The notes below the pieces were generated by a model. The model did no database searches, was not told the DNA's origin, and saw only the letters and a program-made list of their open reading frames with translations. From positions 1-46,313 of the forward strand of contig CANQLH010000015.1 in NCBI GenBank assembly GCA_947624655.1: DNA of 46,313 nt. Reading direction: 5' to 3'. Position numbers and translations under genes: made by a program. Positions 1 through 8,789 of the stretch are shown piece after piece. Within the stretch, counting starts at the first letter, position 1. Every line of letters starts with the position of its first letter. The DNA comes from an uncultured Clostridia bacterium. GTDB taxonomy: Bacteria > Bacillota > Clostridia > TANB77 > CAG-508.

Positions 1-1802
1 ATTCTAACTTTATGTTCTGGAGAAACTCTTGCATATACACTATATTTTCTAATATTTTTTGTAAGTTCTTCATCTGATATTTTATTTAATTCTGCACCTG
101 TTAGAGCTTCATTTTCATTTTCTAATATTCCTAGTTCTTTTGCAATGGCTACTGCTGTAATTTTATGGTCTCCAGTAATCATTACTGTTTTTATTCCAGC
201 ACTCTTGCATTTTTGTACAGCCTTTTTTACCTCTGGTCTTGGTGGGTCTATCATTCCACACATTCCAAGATAAATCAAGTTATTTTCAATGTTTTTCATT
301 TCTTCATCTGTTGGCTCTTTATCTAAAATCTTATATGCACACGCCAATACTCTAAGTGCATTTCTTGCCATCTCTTCATTTTTTTCATATATTATCTTTT
401 TATATTCTTCTAAATCTTGTCTTATTCCATCTTCTGTTTCATAAGCTATACATCTTGCTAAAAGCTCGTCCACTCCACCTTTAGTATATACTACGTATTT
501 TCCATCTACTTTATTTACTGTTGTCATAAGCTTTCTATCTGAATCGAATGGTACTTCTTTAACCCTTGGATATTCTTCTATATATTCTTTCCCATAATTT
601 AATCTAAATGCCATATCTACTAATGCTGTTTCAGTTGGGTCTCCTGTTAAAGTATCATTTTCTCCAATTTTTGTATCGTTGCAAAGTATATTTGCATATA
701 CTATTTTATCTAATAATTCATTTTTCTCTAATTCCTCAAGTTCAAAAACTTTTGAAGAATAAAATATTTTTTGAACTGTCATTTTATTTTGTGTTAAAGT
801 TCCTGTTTTATCAGAACATATAACTGATGCACTTCCTAAAGTTTCAACAGCAGGGAGTTTTTTTACTATGGCATTTTTCTTAACCATTCTTTGCATACCT
901 ATTGCAAGAACTATTGTTGATACTGCAGCAAGTCCTTCAGGGATAGCAGCAACAGCAAGACTTACAGCTGTCATAAACATACTAACAGCTTCTTTTCCTT
1001 CTGCTATACCAATTAAAAATATAACTACACATATTACAAGACATGCTATACCTAATGTCTTACCTAATCCATTTAGTCTTTTTTGTAAAGGTGTTTCTCC
1101 CTCTTCTACTTCATTTAACATTCCTGCGATTTTTCCAACTTCAGTATTCATTCCTGTTGATACTACAATACCTTTTCCTCTTCCATATGTTACCATACTT
1201 GAAGAAAAAGCCATATTTGTTCTATCTCCAAGTCCTACCTCTTTATCATTTATTACGTCTACTTTCTTTTCTGTTGGAACAGACTCTCCTGTTAAGGCTG
1301 ACTCTTGTATTTTTAAATTAACAGCCTCAGTAAGTCTTATATCTGCTGGAATATAATCACCTGTTTCAAGAATTACAATATCTCCTGGAACAACTTCTCT
1401 TGCAGGTACAACTTGCGTATTTCCGCTTCTTATAACTTTTGATGCGTGAGCACTAAGTTTTTGAAGTGCCTCTAATGATTTTTCTGCTTTGCTTTCTTGC
1501 ACTAAACCAATTATTGCATTAACAAACACAACAATAAGTATTATTATTGAATCAGTAAAGCCTTCTCCTTCCTTTATTCCAACATATGCTGATACAATAG
1601 CTGCAATTATCAGTACTATTATCATAAAATCTTTAAATTGCTTTATAAATTTAACTAAAAGACTCTCTTTCTTTTTAGCTTCTAATTCATTATATCCATA
1701 TTTTTCTATCCTTTTATTTATCTCTTCATTTTTTAATCCATTCTCTACATTCGTGTCTAGTTCTTTTTCTATATCTTTAATTTCTCTATTAAAATATTTC
1801 AT
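1..1802 (-). CDS. Calcium-type P-type ATPase (cut at left edge)
   Basis: Membrane pump that couples ATP hydrolysis to cation export, probably Ca2+. About 600 N-terminal residues are visible; the rest lies beyond the window. In order I see an N-terminal cation-ATPase segment (NGLKNEEINKRIEKYGYNEL), the first membrane pair, the actuator motif TGES, the M4 motif IPEGLAA that is typical of Ca2+ pumps, the phosphorylation motif CSDKTGTLT, KGGVDELL in the nucleotide-binding domain, DPPRPEV and ITGDH. The start at 1802 is preceded by a purine-rich AGTGGGG. The only CGG in the visible part straddles AGC-GGA (about 1423) and does not disturb the frame. Ion specificity is inferred from the M4 motif only. 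Confidence 0.92.
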   Translation of the reverse strand, partial: MKYFNREIKDIEKELDTNVENGLKNEEINKRIEKYGYNELEAKKKESLLVKFIKQFKDFMIIVLIIAAIVSAYVGIKEGEGFTDSIIILIVVFVNAIIGLVQESKAEKSLEALQKLSAHASKVIRSGNTQVVPAREVVPGDIVILETGDYIPADIRLTEAVNLKIQESALTGESVPTEKKVDVINDKEVGLGDRTNMAFSSSMVTYGRGKGIVVSTGMNTEVGKIAGMLNEVEEGETPLQKRLNGLGKTLGIACLVICVVIFLIGIAEGKEAVSMFMTAVSLAVAAIPEGLAAVSTIVLAIGMQRMVKKNAIVKKLPAVETLGSASVICSDKTGTLTQNKMTVQKIFYSSKVFELEELEKNELLDKIVYANILCNDTKIGENDTLTGDPTETALVDMAFRLNYGKEYIEEYPRVKEVPFDSDRKLMTTVNKVDGKYVVYTKGGVDELLARCIAYETEDGIRQDLEEYKKIIYEKNEEMARNALRVLACAYKILDKEPTDEEMKNIENNLIYLGMCGMIDPPRPEVKKAVQKCKSAGIKTVMITGDHKITAVAIAKELGILENENEALTGAELNKISDEELTKNIRKYSVYARVSPEHKVR

Positions 1803-1878
1803 ATTAATATACCCCACTTTACTTTTTTATTTTAGCACAAGTAAGTTGTTATATCAATAAATTTTTGTTAATTATATT

Positions 1879-2240
1879 TCATTCAGTTGTATCATCAATT
1901 ATATCCATTATTTCTTTACATTCTTTCCAGCTTGAAACATTTACTTCTTTATTTTCTTTTCTAAATTCTTTCAAAATTTTTAATGTATTATCTTTTGAAT
2001 CTAAATCTGCTAAAATGACCTTTTTTATTGTTTTTTCTTTTCCATACATTATTTTAAATAATGTAGAACGTAAAAATCCGCTCGATACTTTTTTCTTGAT
2101 TCTTGATAGCAATTATTATGTATATTCCGGTTTTCTTTTAAATTTGTATATTCCATTATGTACAAGATTGTCTTAATTACTTGAAATAATCCATAAATTG
2201 CAAATGTATAGACTAATGTATTAAGTATAAAATCTAGCAT
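1879..2240 (-). CDS. Small GT2-like membrane protein with two CGGA recoding sites
   Basis: Read conventionally this is two overlapping fragments. Reading CGGA as Gly at 2127-2129 (residue 38) and at 2078-2080 (residue 54) gives one 119-residue protein; 362 nt minus two extra bases is a multiple of three. It has an N-terminal membrane segment (about residues 10-28), then IIIAIKNQEKSIEGFLRS and ILADLDSKDNTLKIL. The N-Q-E-x-x-I-E-G and D-x-x-S-K-D-N-T patterns resemble the start of family 2 glycosyltransferase folds, but the protein is far too short for a full enzyme. The start at 2240 has a good GAGGTGG ribosome site. Function unknown. An alternative is a pseudogene with two indels, but both 'lesions' match the window-wide CGG rule. 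Confidence 0.68.
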
Positions 2241-2301
2241 ATTATTATTTCCACCTCATATACATTAGTCTATTCTTTTTTTAATTTTATGTGAATGTAT
2301 C

Positions 2302-2442
2302 TTACATTATCCCCATTTTCTTTGCAACTTGTTTTCCCTTTTTCATTAAATTTTTTTTCGTTCTATTTGAAGTTTCCATGTACATCATAGCTATTCCTGC
2401 AGATACCATTGTTCCAATTACCATACCTTTTACAAATTTCAT
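2302..2442 (-). CDS. Small basic protein, 46 aa
   Basis: Short ORF beginning MKFVKGMVIGTMVSAGIAMM, with a hydrophobic stretch at residues 5-20 followed by a basic tail rich in Lys (RTKKNLMKKGKQVAKKMG). A strong GGGAGGA ribosome site sits 6 nt before the ATG. The shape (one glycine-rich membrane segment and a cationic tail) recalls YtxH-type small envelope proteins of Firmicutes, but I cannot assign it. It lies between the GT2-like gene and the transporter genes on the same strand. Confidence 0.6.
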   Translation of the reverse strand: MKFVKGMVIGTMVSAGIAMMYMETSNRTKKNLMKKGKQVAKKMGIM

Positions 2443-2507
2443 TTTTATTTCCTCCCTTATAAAAATTTAGTTAATATTATTATTACTTTTTTTAATAAAT
2501 ATATACT

Positions 2508-2879
2508 TTATTTTGTTTTTTCTTTTTTGAAAAATAACGAATAGATTTCAAATACAGCAATGACAAGCAAAAATATTCCAAAATATAGTTTTAGTCTATT
2601 GGTATCTAAATTAACCGAAATTTTTGCACCAATTATTGCTCCAATTATTCCAAAAAAGGCAACTGTTAATCCTATCTTCCATTTAACTAATTTTTGTTTA
2701 ATATTTATAAAAAGTGAAGCTATTGATGTAGGCACAAAAAATATTAAATTTGCTCCTTGAGCTATATGTTGTTCTTTTCCTAAGAAAAGTGAAAGACACA
2801 GTATAAGAATTGTTCCTCCGCCCATTCCCATACCACTTACTATTCCGGAAATAACGCCAATAAGAATATTTAGCATCAT
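2508..2879 (-). CDS. TauE/SafE (TSUP) family transporter, half-size
   Basis: A 123-residue membrane protein of the sulfite exporter TauE/SafE (TSUP, DUF81) family: GVISGIVSGMGMGGGTILIL at the N-terminus, then three more hydrophobic segments, including GIIGAIIGAKI, and a Lys-rich C-terminus. Family members are usually about 250 residues with an internal duplication. Here two half-size genes lie next to each other (this one and 3077-3434), which suggests a heterodimer. Three CGG triplets in it all straddle codons (for example GGC-GGA and TCC-GGA) and the frame is intact. The two halves are separated by repeat element A1. The substrate is unknown, probably a small sulfur or organic anion. Confidence 0.85.
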   Translation of the reverse strand: MMLNILIGVISGIVSGMGMGGGTILILCLSLFLGKEQHIAQGANLIFFVPTSIASLFINIKQKLVKWKIGLTVAFFGIIGAIIGAKISVNLDTNRLKLYFGIFLLVIAVFEIYSLFFKKEKTK

Positions 2880-2911
2880 TATTATTTTCCTTTCTTGGGA
2901 TTTATATTTTC

Positions 2912-3056
2912 AAAAGTATTATAATGTTTTATTTATCAAAGCTTTGGTGTCGCAATTTACAAAATAAATATTATATGTAAATTGCTCCATTCGCCCTTCG
3001 CTACGCTTCGGTTGTTCGCTTACGCAGCTTTTCAAATAAAACATTATAATACTTTT
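2912..3056. repeat. Palindromic intergenic element, family A, copy A1
   Basis: Outer arms of 23 bp pair perfectly (2912-2934 with 3034-3056), end in A/T runs and could also act as a bidirectional terminator. Inside are the family-conserved parts: AGCTTTGGTGTCGC, a second hairpin (GCAATTTACA paired with TGTAAATTGC) and a GC-rich stretch (CTCCATTCGCCC through TTACGCAGCT). Related copies lie at 9806-9951 and 38441-38584. Confidence 0.85.
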
Positions 3057-3076
3057 TTGAGTAAACATTTGTAAAT

Positions 3077-3434
3077 TTATGAAATGCCTTGTAAAATTAA
3101 TCTAATCGCAACGTATATTAGAAATGCAGTAAAAAAAATTTTTAAATATTTGTCTGAAAGCTTGTTTAAAAGTTTTGCACCAATAAATCCACCAATTATT
3201 CCTCCAACAGCGCAAAGAATCCCTGTACCAAATTCTATATATGACGAGTTGAAATAAAATATAGAACTTGCAATTACCATTGGTAATATACAAAAAATTG
3301 ATGTTGCTCTTGCTTCTTTTTCGTCCATTTTAAGAAGAAAAGTAAAAGCTGGAACTAGTATCATTCCGCCCTCCCGAACCAAAGAGTCCTGTTACTGTTC
3401 CAGCAAAAAGTCCAATTAAAATTTTCTTTAACAT
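3077..3434 (-). CDS. TauE/SafE (TSUP) transporter, second half, one CGGA recoding site
   Basis: Starting at ATG 3434 the protein opens MLKKILIGLFAGTVTGLFGS and reaches an in-frame CGG at 3366-3368 (residue 23). Read as CGGA = Gly it continues GSGGGMILVPAF, the standard glycine-rich TSUP signature, and ends after 118 residues with three further hydrophobic segments. The span of 358 nt minus one is divisible by three. Without recoding the signature is broken and the frame is lost. It pairs with 2508-2879 as the other half-size TSUP gene. Homopolymer miscall is the alternative, but the site matches 16 others in the window. Confidence 0.8.
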
Positions 3435-3704
3435 TTTATGCACCACTTTATAACATATTCACATATATTATGTCTCCTTCTAATTTTTTTTATTCTTTTT
3501 ATTTTACATTTTTATCCTGTGTTTACTTTAAAGTAAAGTTACAACTTATATATAAATTTGATTTACTTAAAACCATATTTTAATTACCTTTAACGTCATA
3601 TTTTATCTATTTTATGTAATTTTAATATATAAAATGATAAAATGTGACAAATAAGTATTTAATTCGACAAAATCATTTATTGAATTTTATGAATGGAGGC
3701 CATT

Positions 3705-3917
3705 ATGATTAGAATAAAACTTTCAGATTTACTTGGAAAACATAAGATGAATCAAAAAAGTTTGTCAAAGCTTACTAATATTAGACCTGCAACAATCTCT
3801 AAAATGTACTATGAAGAAACAAAAAGAATTAATATTAGCCAAATAGACAGCATATGCAAAGCTTTTAATTGTGAAATTTCAGACTTATTTGAATACATTC
3901 CAGATGAAAAGAAATAA
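3705..3917 (+). CDS. XRE/Cro-type HTH regulator
   Basis: A 70-residue single-domain helix-turn-helix protein: MIRIKLSDLLGKHKMNQKSL, then LTNIRPATISKMYY as the recognition region, ending in FNCEISDLFEYIPDEKK, the usual C-terminus of YozG/Cro-like proteins. I prefer ATG 3705 because GGAGG (3695-3699) is correctly spaced for it and overlaps the upstream in-frame ATG at 3693. It is transcribed divergently from the TSUP gene. The intergenic region before it (3435-3704) is very A/T-rich and presumably holds both promoters. Target unknown. Confidence 0.85.
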   Translation: MIRIKLSDLLGKHKMNQKSLSKLTNIRPATISKMYYEETKRINISQIDSICKAFNCEISDLFEYIPDEKK

Positions 3918-3922
3918 TTTAG

Positions 3923-4055
3923 GAACAAAGCGCCTAGGCGCCCTTTGTTCGTGCCCGATTTAAGTTTCGAGCCAATAGGCGAGAAATCTTAAAGGGCAAC
4001 GCTAAAGCCTTGTTGTTTAATAGGAATTTCGGAGAAATTTCCTATTAAACAACAA
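3923..4055. repeat. Palindromic intergenic element, family B, copy B1
   Basis: Three consecutive hairpins: one formed by GAACAAAG/CTTTGTTC around a GGCGCC-type core, a middle stem (AAGTTTC... with ...GAAATCTT), and a long stem at 4010-4055 whose inner part AATAGGAA/TTTCCTATT is shared by all copies, while the outer TTGTTGTTT part is specific to this copy and pairs perfectly. It begins 5 nt after the XRE stop codon. Other copies: 33946-34064 and 44343-44475. Confidence 0.8.
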
Positions 4056-4056
4056 A

Positions 4057-4097
4057 GTCTCCAAATGTTAAGTTTTCTTACATTTGGAGACTTTTTT
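4057..4097. terminator. Bidirectional terminator between the XRE gene and gatB
   Basis: Perfect 12-bp stem, GTCTCCAAATGT (4057-4068) with ACATTTGGAGAC (4080-4091), followed by a run of six T. It lies between two convergent genes. Confidence 0.85.
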
Positions 4098-5532
4098 ATT
4101 TCATATATTCTTTAAACATTGTATTTAACATTTGAGGATTTGCTTTTCCCTTTGTTTCTTTCATAGCTTGACCAACTAAGAAGCCAAGAGCTTTATCCTT
4201 TCCGTTTTTATAGTCCTCGATAGATTGTGGGTTTGCTTCTAGTATTTTCAAAACAACTTCTTTAATTGCTCCCTCATCTGATATTTGTACCCATCCGTTT
4301 TTCTTTATTATTTCAGATGGAGCTTCTGGATTTTCAAACATTTTCTCTAATACATCTTTTGCAATTTTACTACTAATTGTTCCTTTTTCTATGAGTTCTA
4401 TAAGCTCTGATATATCTTTAGGCTTAAATGGTATATCTTCTGGTTCTTGCTCTTTTTCGTTTAAAATTCTTGCAACGTCTGACAATAACCAATTACATAC
4501 TGCCTTTGGATTATTGCATATCTTTATTGCTTCTTCAAAGAAATCTGATAAATATTTTGAAGAAGTTAATGTATTTGCTTCTTTTTGTGTAAGCTTATAT
4601 TCTGCTAAATATCTTTCTTTTCTACTCTCTGGAAGTTCTGGTAAATTCTCTTGTATGTTTTTAATATATTCATCAGAAAGCTTTATAGCTACTAAATCTG
4701 GCTCTGGGAAATATCTATAATCATGAGCATCCTCTTTATCTCTCATTGAAAATGTCCTACCTGATACTTCATCCCATCTTAAAGTTTCTTGCTCTATTAT
4801 TCCTCCTTTTTCTATAACATCTACTTGTCTTTCGATTTCATATTCAATCGCTCTTGTTATAGATTTAAAAGAGTTCATATTCTTCATCTCTGTTCTAGTT
4901 CCATATTCTTTCTGCCCAATTTTTCTAACAGAAACGTTAACATCTGCTCTTAAAGAACCTTCTTCCATTTTGCAATCTGAAACTTCTATATATTGAAGAA
5001 TAGATTTTAGTTTTTTTAAATATTTGTCCGCTTCTTCCACAGAACGCATATCTGGTTCAGATACAATTTCGATTAGTGGAACTCCTGCTCTATTTAAGTC
5101 AACTAAGCTTCCTCTACCATAATCATCATGGTTTAATTTACCTGCATCTTCTTCTATATGAATTCTTGTAATTCCTATTTTCTTTCTTTCATCATTTATA
5201 TCAATTTCAACAAATCCATGCTCACAAAGAGGTTTATCAAATTGCGAAATCTGATATGATTTTGGAAGGTCTGGATAGAAATAATTTTTTCTATCGTTTT
5301 TGCTATCTCTTGATATTTCACAATTTGTTGCAAGTCCTGCTTTTACTGCATATTCAACAACTTTTTCATTTAAAACAGGAAGTGCTCCAGGCATCGCCAT
5401 ACATACTGGACAGCAATGAGTATTTGGCTCTCCTCCAAATTCTGTCTTGCATGAACAAAAGATTTTTGTTTTAGTTGAAAGCTCAGCATGTACTTCTAGC
5501 CCTATAACTGCTTCATAATCTTCTCTTGCCAT
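4096..5532 (-). CDS. gatB: Asp-tRNA(Asn)/Glu-tRNA(Gln) amidotransferase subunit B
   Basis: GatB is the kinase and tRNA-binding subunit of GatCAB, which converts Glu-tRNA(Gln) to Gln-tRNA(Gln) (and Asp-tRNA(Asn) to Asn-tRNA(Asn)). The 478-residue length is normal. Visible landmarks are IGLEVHAELSTKTKIFCSC, the zinc cysteines CSC and CCPVC, DLNRAGVPLIEIVSEPD, ADVNVSVR and KNMNSFKS, then a C-terminal helical/YqeY domain. Its ATG overlaps the gatA stop codon as TAATG, so the two are translationally coupled. All three CGG triplets straddle codons. Order is gatC-gatA-gatB on the minus strand. Confidence 0.97.
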   Translation of the reverse strand: MAREDYEAVIGLEVHAELSTKTKIFCSCKTEFGGEPNTHCCPVCMAMPGALPVLNEKVVEYAVKAGLATNCEISRDSKNDRKNYFYPDLPKSYQISQFDKPLCEHGFVEIDINDERKKIGITRIHIEEDAGKLNHDDYGRGSLVDLNRAGVPLIEIVSEPDMRSVEEADKYLKKLKSILQYIEVSDCKMEEGSLRADVNVSVRKIGQKEYGTRTEMKNMNSFKSITRAIEYEIERQVDVIEKGGIIEQETLRWDEVSGRTFSMRDKEDAHDYRYFPEPDLVAIKLSDEYIKNIQENLPELPESRKERYLAEYKLTQKEANTLTSSKYLSDFFEEAIKICNNPKAVCNWLLSDVARILNEKEQEPEDIPFKPKDISELIELIEKGTISSKIAKDVLEKMFENPEAPSEIIKKNGWVQISDEGAIKEVVLKILEANPQSIEDYKNGKDKALGFLVGQAMKETKGKANPQMLNTMFKEYMK

Positions 5533-7014
5533 TAAGCATTACCTCCTTTAAACGTGGGTTTATATTTTTCTCTAAAATTAGTAGCCTTCTCATAAGTATA
5601 GGCAGCATTTAATATCTTCTCTTCGTCAAAATAATTTCCAATTAATTGCATTCCTATTGGCATACCTTCTTTGTCAACTCCACATGGAACAGATATTCCG
5701 TGGAAGACCTGCGATATTAACTGAAACTGTGCAAATGTCTGATAAATACATCTCTAGTGGGTTTTCTGACTTTTCTCCTATCTTAAATGCTGTTATTGGA
5801 GATGTTGGAGTAAGAAGTATATCATATTTTGCAAGATTTTTTGCGAATTCATTTTTTACCAATGTTCTAACTTTTTGTGCTTTTTTATAGTATGCATCAT
5901 AATAGCCAGAGCTCAATACATAAGTTCCAAGAATTATTCTTCTTTTTACCTCTGCACCAAAGCCTTCACTTCTCGAATTTACATATAGTTCTTTTAAATT
6001 TTCATATTCTTTTGCTCTGTGACCATATCTAATTCCATCAAATCTTCCAAGGTTTGAGCTTGCCTCAGCACAGGCAATAATATAGTAAGTTGCAAGTGCA
6101 TACTCTGCAATATCTAAAGATGTTTCTTCAACAACTGCTCCTAGTTTTTTATACTCATCCATAGCTTTATATAAAGCTGTCTTTACTTCTTCATTTATAC
6201 CTTCTCCAAAAAATTCTTTTGGCACTCCAATTTTAAGTCCTTTAACATCATTTTTTAATGCTGAGCAATAATCTTTCTTTGGCATGTCCGCAGATGTTGT
6301 ATCTTTTTCATCATGGCCTGCAATGATTGACAAAAGAATTGCAGAATCTTCTACATCTTTTGTAATTGGCCCAATTTGGTCTAGTGATGATGCAAAAGCA
6401 ACTAATCCATATCTTGAAACTAGCCCATAAGTTGGTTTTAATCCTACAACTCCACAAAGTGATGCAGGTTGTCTTATACTTCCTCCTGTATCAGAGCCAA
6501 GAGCCCATGGTACCATATTTGCTGCAACTGCTACAGCAGAGCCTCCTGAAGAACCTCCTGGAACTTTGCTTAAATCCCAAGGGTTTTTAGTCTTCTTAAA
6601 ATATGAATTTTCAGTTGAACTTCCCATAGCAAACTCGTCCATATTAAGTTTTCCAAGATTAATCATATTCTCTTTATTAATTACTGTATCAACAACTGTA
6701 CCATTATATGGAGAAACAAAATCTTCTAGCATTCTTGATGAACATGTAGTTTTTATCCCTTTTGTGCACATATTATCCTTAATTCCAATTGGAATACCTG
6801 CATATTCTCCTAAAAATTCTCCTTTATCTTTCTTTTCTTCAATTTGTTTTGCTTTTTCTTGTGCTTCTTCTTTTAATTCTGTAACAAAAGCACCTATTTT
6901 GCTTTCTTTTTCATTTATTCTATCAACATAAGCTTTCGTAATCTCAGTTACTGTAAGTTCTTTTTCATTTATCTTGTCTCTTAACTCATGAACTGTAATA
7001 TCTGTAATATCCAT
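5532..7014 (-). CDS. gatA: Amidotransferase subunit A, one CGGA recoding site
   Basis: GatA is the amidase subunit that releases ammonia from glutamine. Landmarks: [10 protein letters not shown] (catalytic Lys), [15 protein letters not shown] and [16 protein letters not shown] (Ser-cisSer-Lys amidase signature). At 5698-5700 an in-frame CGG (residue 439) follows CCA. Read conventionally the protein stops seven codons later. Read as CGGA = Gly it gives IAGLPGISVPCG, the normal GatA C-terminal motif, and continues through [17 protein letters not shown] to a TAA that overlaps gatB as TAATG, for 493 residues, the usual size. I prefer ATG 7014 ([11 protein letters not shown]); ATG 7026 and GTG 7035 are alternatives. 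The gene is expected to be essential, so it should be functional. Confidence 0.93.
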
Positions 7015-7040
7015 ATTTACTCTCATTCCTTCCACACATT

Positions 7041-7325
7041 TTAGATTACTTTTGGAATTTTAAACATATTTTGTTCTACATCTTTTGCATTTTGCAATAG
7101 GCTTTTCTCATCTTCAAATTCTACTACTTCATCTTTTCTAAATACGTTATATTTATCTATTGAACCTATTGTTTCGCTTAATTCTTCTACTGGTGCTTTA
7201 TTTACAATGTTTGCAAAATTTAAAATGTCTTGTAAATTTAATAAGTATTTATCTATTTCTTCATCTTTTATTTTCAAGTCTGCAAGTTTTGCTATGTGTA
7301 AAAGTTCTTCTCTAGTTACCTTCAT
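7041..7325 (-). CDS. gatC: Amidotransferase subunit C
   Basis: GatC, 94 residues, wraps around and stabilises the GatA/GatB interface. [20 protein letters not shown] is the typical N-terminus and the VEEL region the usual middle. An AGGAGG ribosome site precedes the ATG. It is the first gene of gatCAB; gatA begins a short distance downstream. It contains no CGG. Confidence 0.95.
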   Translation of the reverse strand: MKVTREELLHIAKLADLKIKDEEIDKYLLNLQDILNFANIVNKAPVEELSETIGSIDKYNVFRKDEVVEFEDEKSLLQNAKDVEQNMFKIPKVI

Positions 7326-7412
7326 AAACTTTTATGCCTCCTAAATAAATTAATATACTTGGTTATTATATAACGAAAATGCGAAAAAAACAAGCATAAA
7401 TGGTGGTTTTTA

Positions 7413-8789
7413 TTAATATCCATCTGGAAATTGTTTTTCAAGCTTAATATTTTTGTTGCTTTCATATTCTTCACTTAAGAACGATACTAAATGATAGCTT
7501 AAACTATCTGAACCATTAGCATCTTTTTGTTCCCATTCTAATACTTTATCTATATATGTGTTTTTATAATAATCTTTGTTCATAACTGCCCTACAAATAA
7601 AATCATTTTTTGCTTTATCTCCATTATCATCATAATTTAATTCTTCATAAATTCCTAGAACTATTGCTTCATCTTTATTTTTACTTAAATATATTTCACA
7701 CTTTTCTATCTCTTCTGTTAATTTTTTTATATATTCTTCATAAGAATTATTATCTTTCTCTCCTTCAATAGTCCAGTCTACCAATTCAACATCTACAAAT
7801 AGATTTCCTGCTATTTCGTCTACTTTTCTATATACAGTATAATCTTCTGCGTTTGCATCCAATACAAATACAAATGTTTTATTCTCTGTTTCATCTTCAA
7901 ATAATCCAATCTTTTTTGCATATCTATTATAAATTGCAATTTGATTATAATAATCTTTCATTTTTATCTTTATTTGCTCATTATTAATATAAACATATAT
8001 ATCTTTTTCGTCAAAATAAAAACTATATTCGTTTTCTCTATTATATCCTTGGAGAACTTTAAACATCCTCTCTTCAATCGATGAATAATCGATTTTGCTC
8101 ATATCTCCATCCCAATTATTATCTTCTACAAGTTCAAAATTTCCTAAGTATTCATTTGCAAACGTCATATATGCACTTTTAGATATTATATTTTTTGTTC
8201 CTGCATCATTTGTAAATAAATCAGAAAATTTTATTTTTTCTCCTGTACTTAAATCATAATTTAGCCCAATAATTCCTTTTTGAATCTCTGAATCAAAATT
8301 TTGATTTATGATTTCTTTACTTATTTGAACTGACAATACATTTGAAAAATTAGCTTCACACATTGCTGATACTATTATATTTCTAGTGCCATTTTTATTT
8401 AATTCTTCTCTATTTGCTTGTGCTAGCGTTGTATCTTTTATTTCCTTATTAATTTGATTTTCTATTTTTTTATCCTTTAACCCGCTTATTTGAATATATG
8501 TCACTTCAATAGGATAATAAGCATCTTCGTATTCTTTTTCTCCCCAATGATATTCTTCATAATGTGTTTTTAAAGAATTAATTGTATATTTGTCCTTTAA
8601 ACTTTTTATCCCAAGTCCATCAGATATAATTTTTGCTTTTTCTTCTTGCATAGCAGTTTCGGTATCTTTTTTAGAAAATGTAATTATCTCTTCATTTGTT
8701 AAATATATTAATACCGCAGTTATTAAAACACATGCAATGCTAAAAATTATTAAATATATAAGTCCTCTATTTTTATTTGACTCCAACAT
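7413..8789 (-). CDS. Membrane-anchored RsiV/DUF3298-like protein
   Basis: About 458 residues from ATG 8789, chosen because GAGGAGG lies just upstream; the longer frame from 8807 lacks such a site. One N-terminal membrane segment (YLIIFSIACVLITAVLIYL) precedes a large extracytoplasmic part. The middle contains YYPIEVTYIQISGL and GIIGLNYDLSTGEKIKFSDLF, the pattern of the DUF4163/DUF3298 pair found in RsiV and PdaC. The start overlaps the 3' end of the upstream PstS-like gene by 17 nt, so the two are probably co-translated. The function is unknown; an anti-sigma or lysozyme-sensing role would be borrowed from RsiV and is not shown here, since no anti-sigma domain is evident. Confidence 0.6.
   Translation of the reverse strand: MLESNKNRGLIYLIIFSIACVLITAVLIYLTNEEIITFSKKDTETAMQEEKAKIISDGLGIKSLKDKYTINSLKTHYEEYHWGEKEYEDAYYPIEVTYIQISGLKDKKIENQINKEIKDTTLAQANREELNKNGTRNIIVSAMCEANFSNVLSVQISKEIINQNFDSEIQKGIIGLNYDLSTGEKIKFSDLFTNDAGTKNIISKSAYMTFANEYLGNFELVEDNNWDGDMSKIDYSSIEERMFKVLQGYNRENEYSFYFDEKDIYVYINNEQIKIKMKDYYNQIAIYNRYAKKIGLFEDETENKTFVFVLDANAEDYTVYRKVDEIAGNLFVDVELVDWTIEGEKDNNSYEEYIKKLTEEIEKCEIYLSKNKDEAIVLGIYEELNYDDNGDKAKNDFICRAVMNKDYYKNTYIDKVLEWEQKDANGSDSLSYHLVSFLSEEYESNKNIKLEKQFPDGY

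Noticed and set aside
868-1356. Plus-strand ORFs across 608-2176
   Set aside because: They lie opposite the P-type ATPase and GT2-like genes, lack ribosome sites and have the hydrophobic composition expected of antisense frames.
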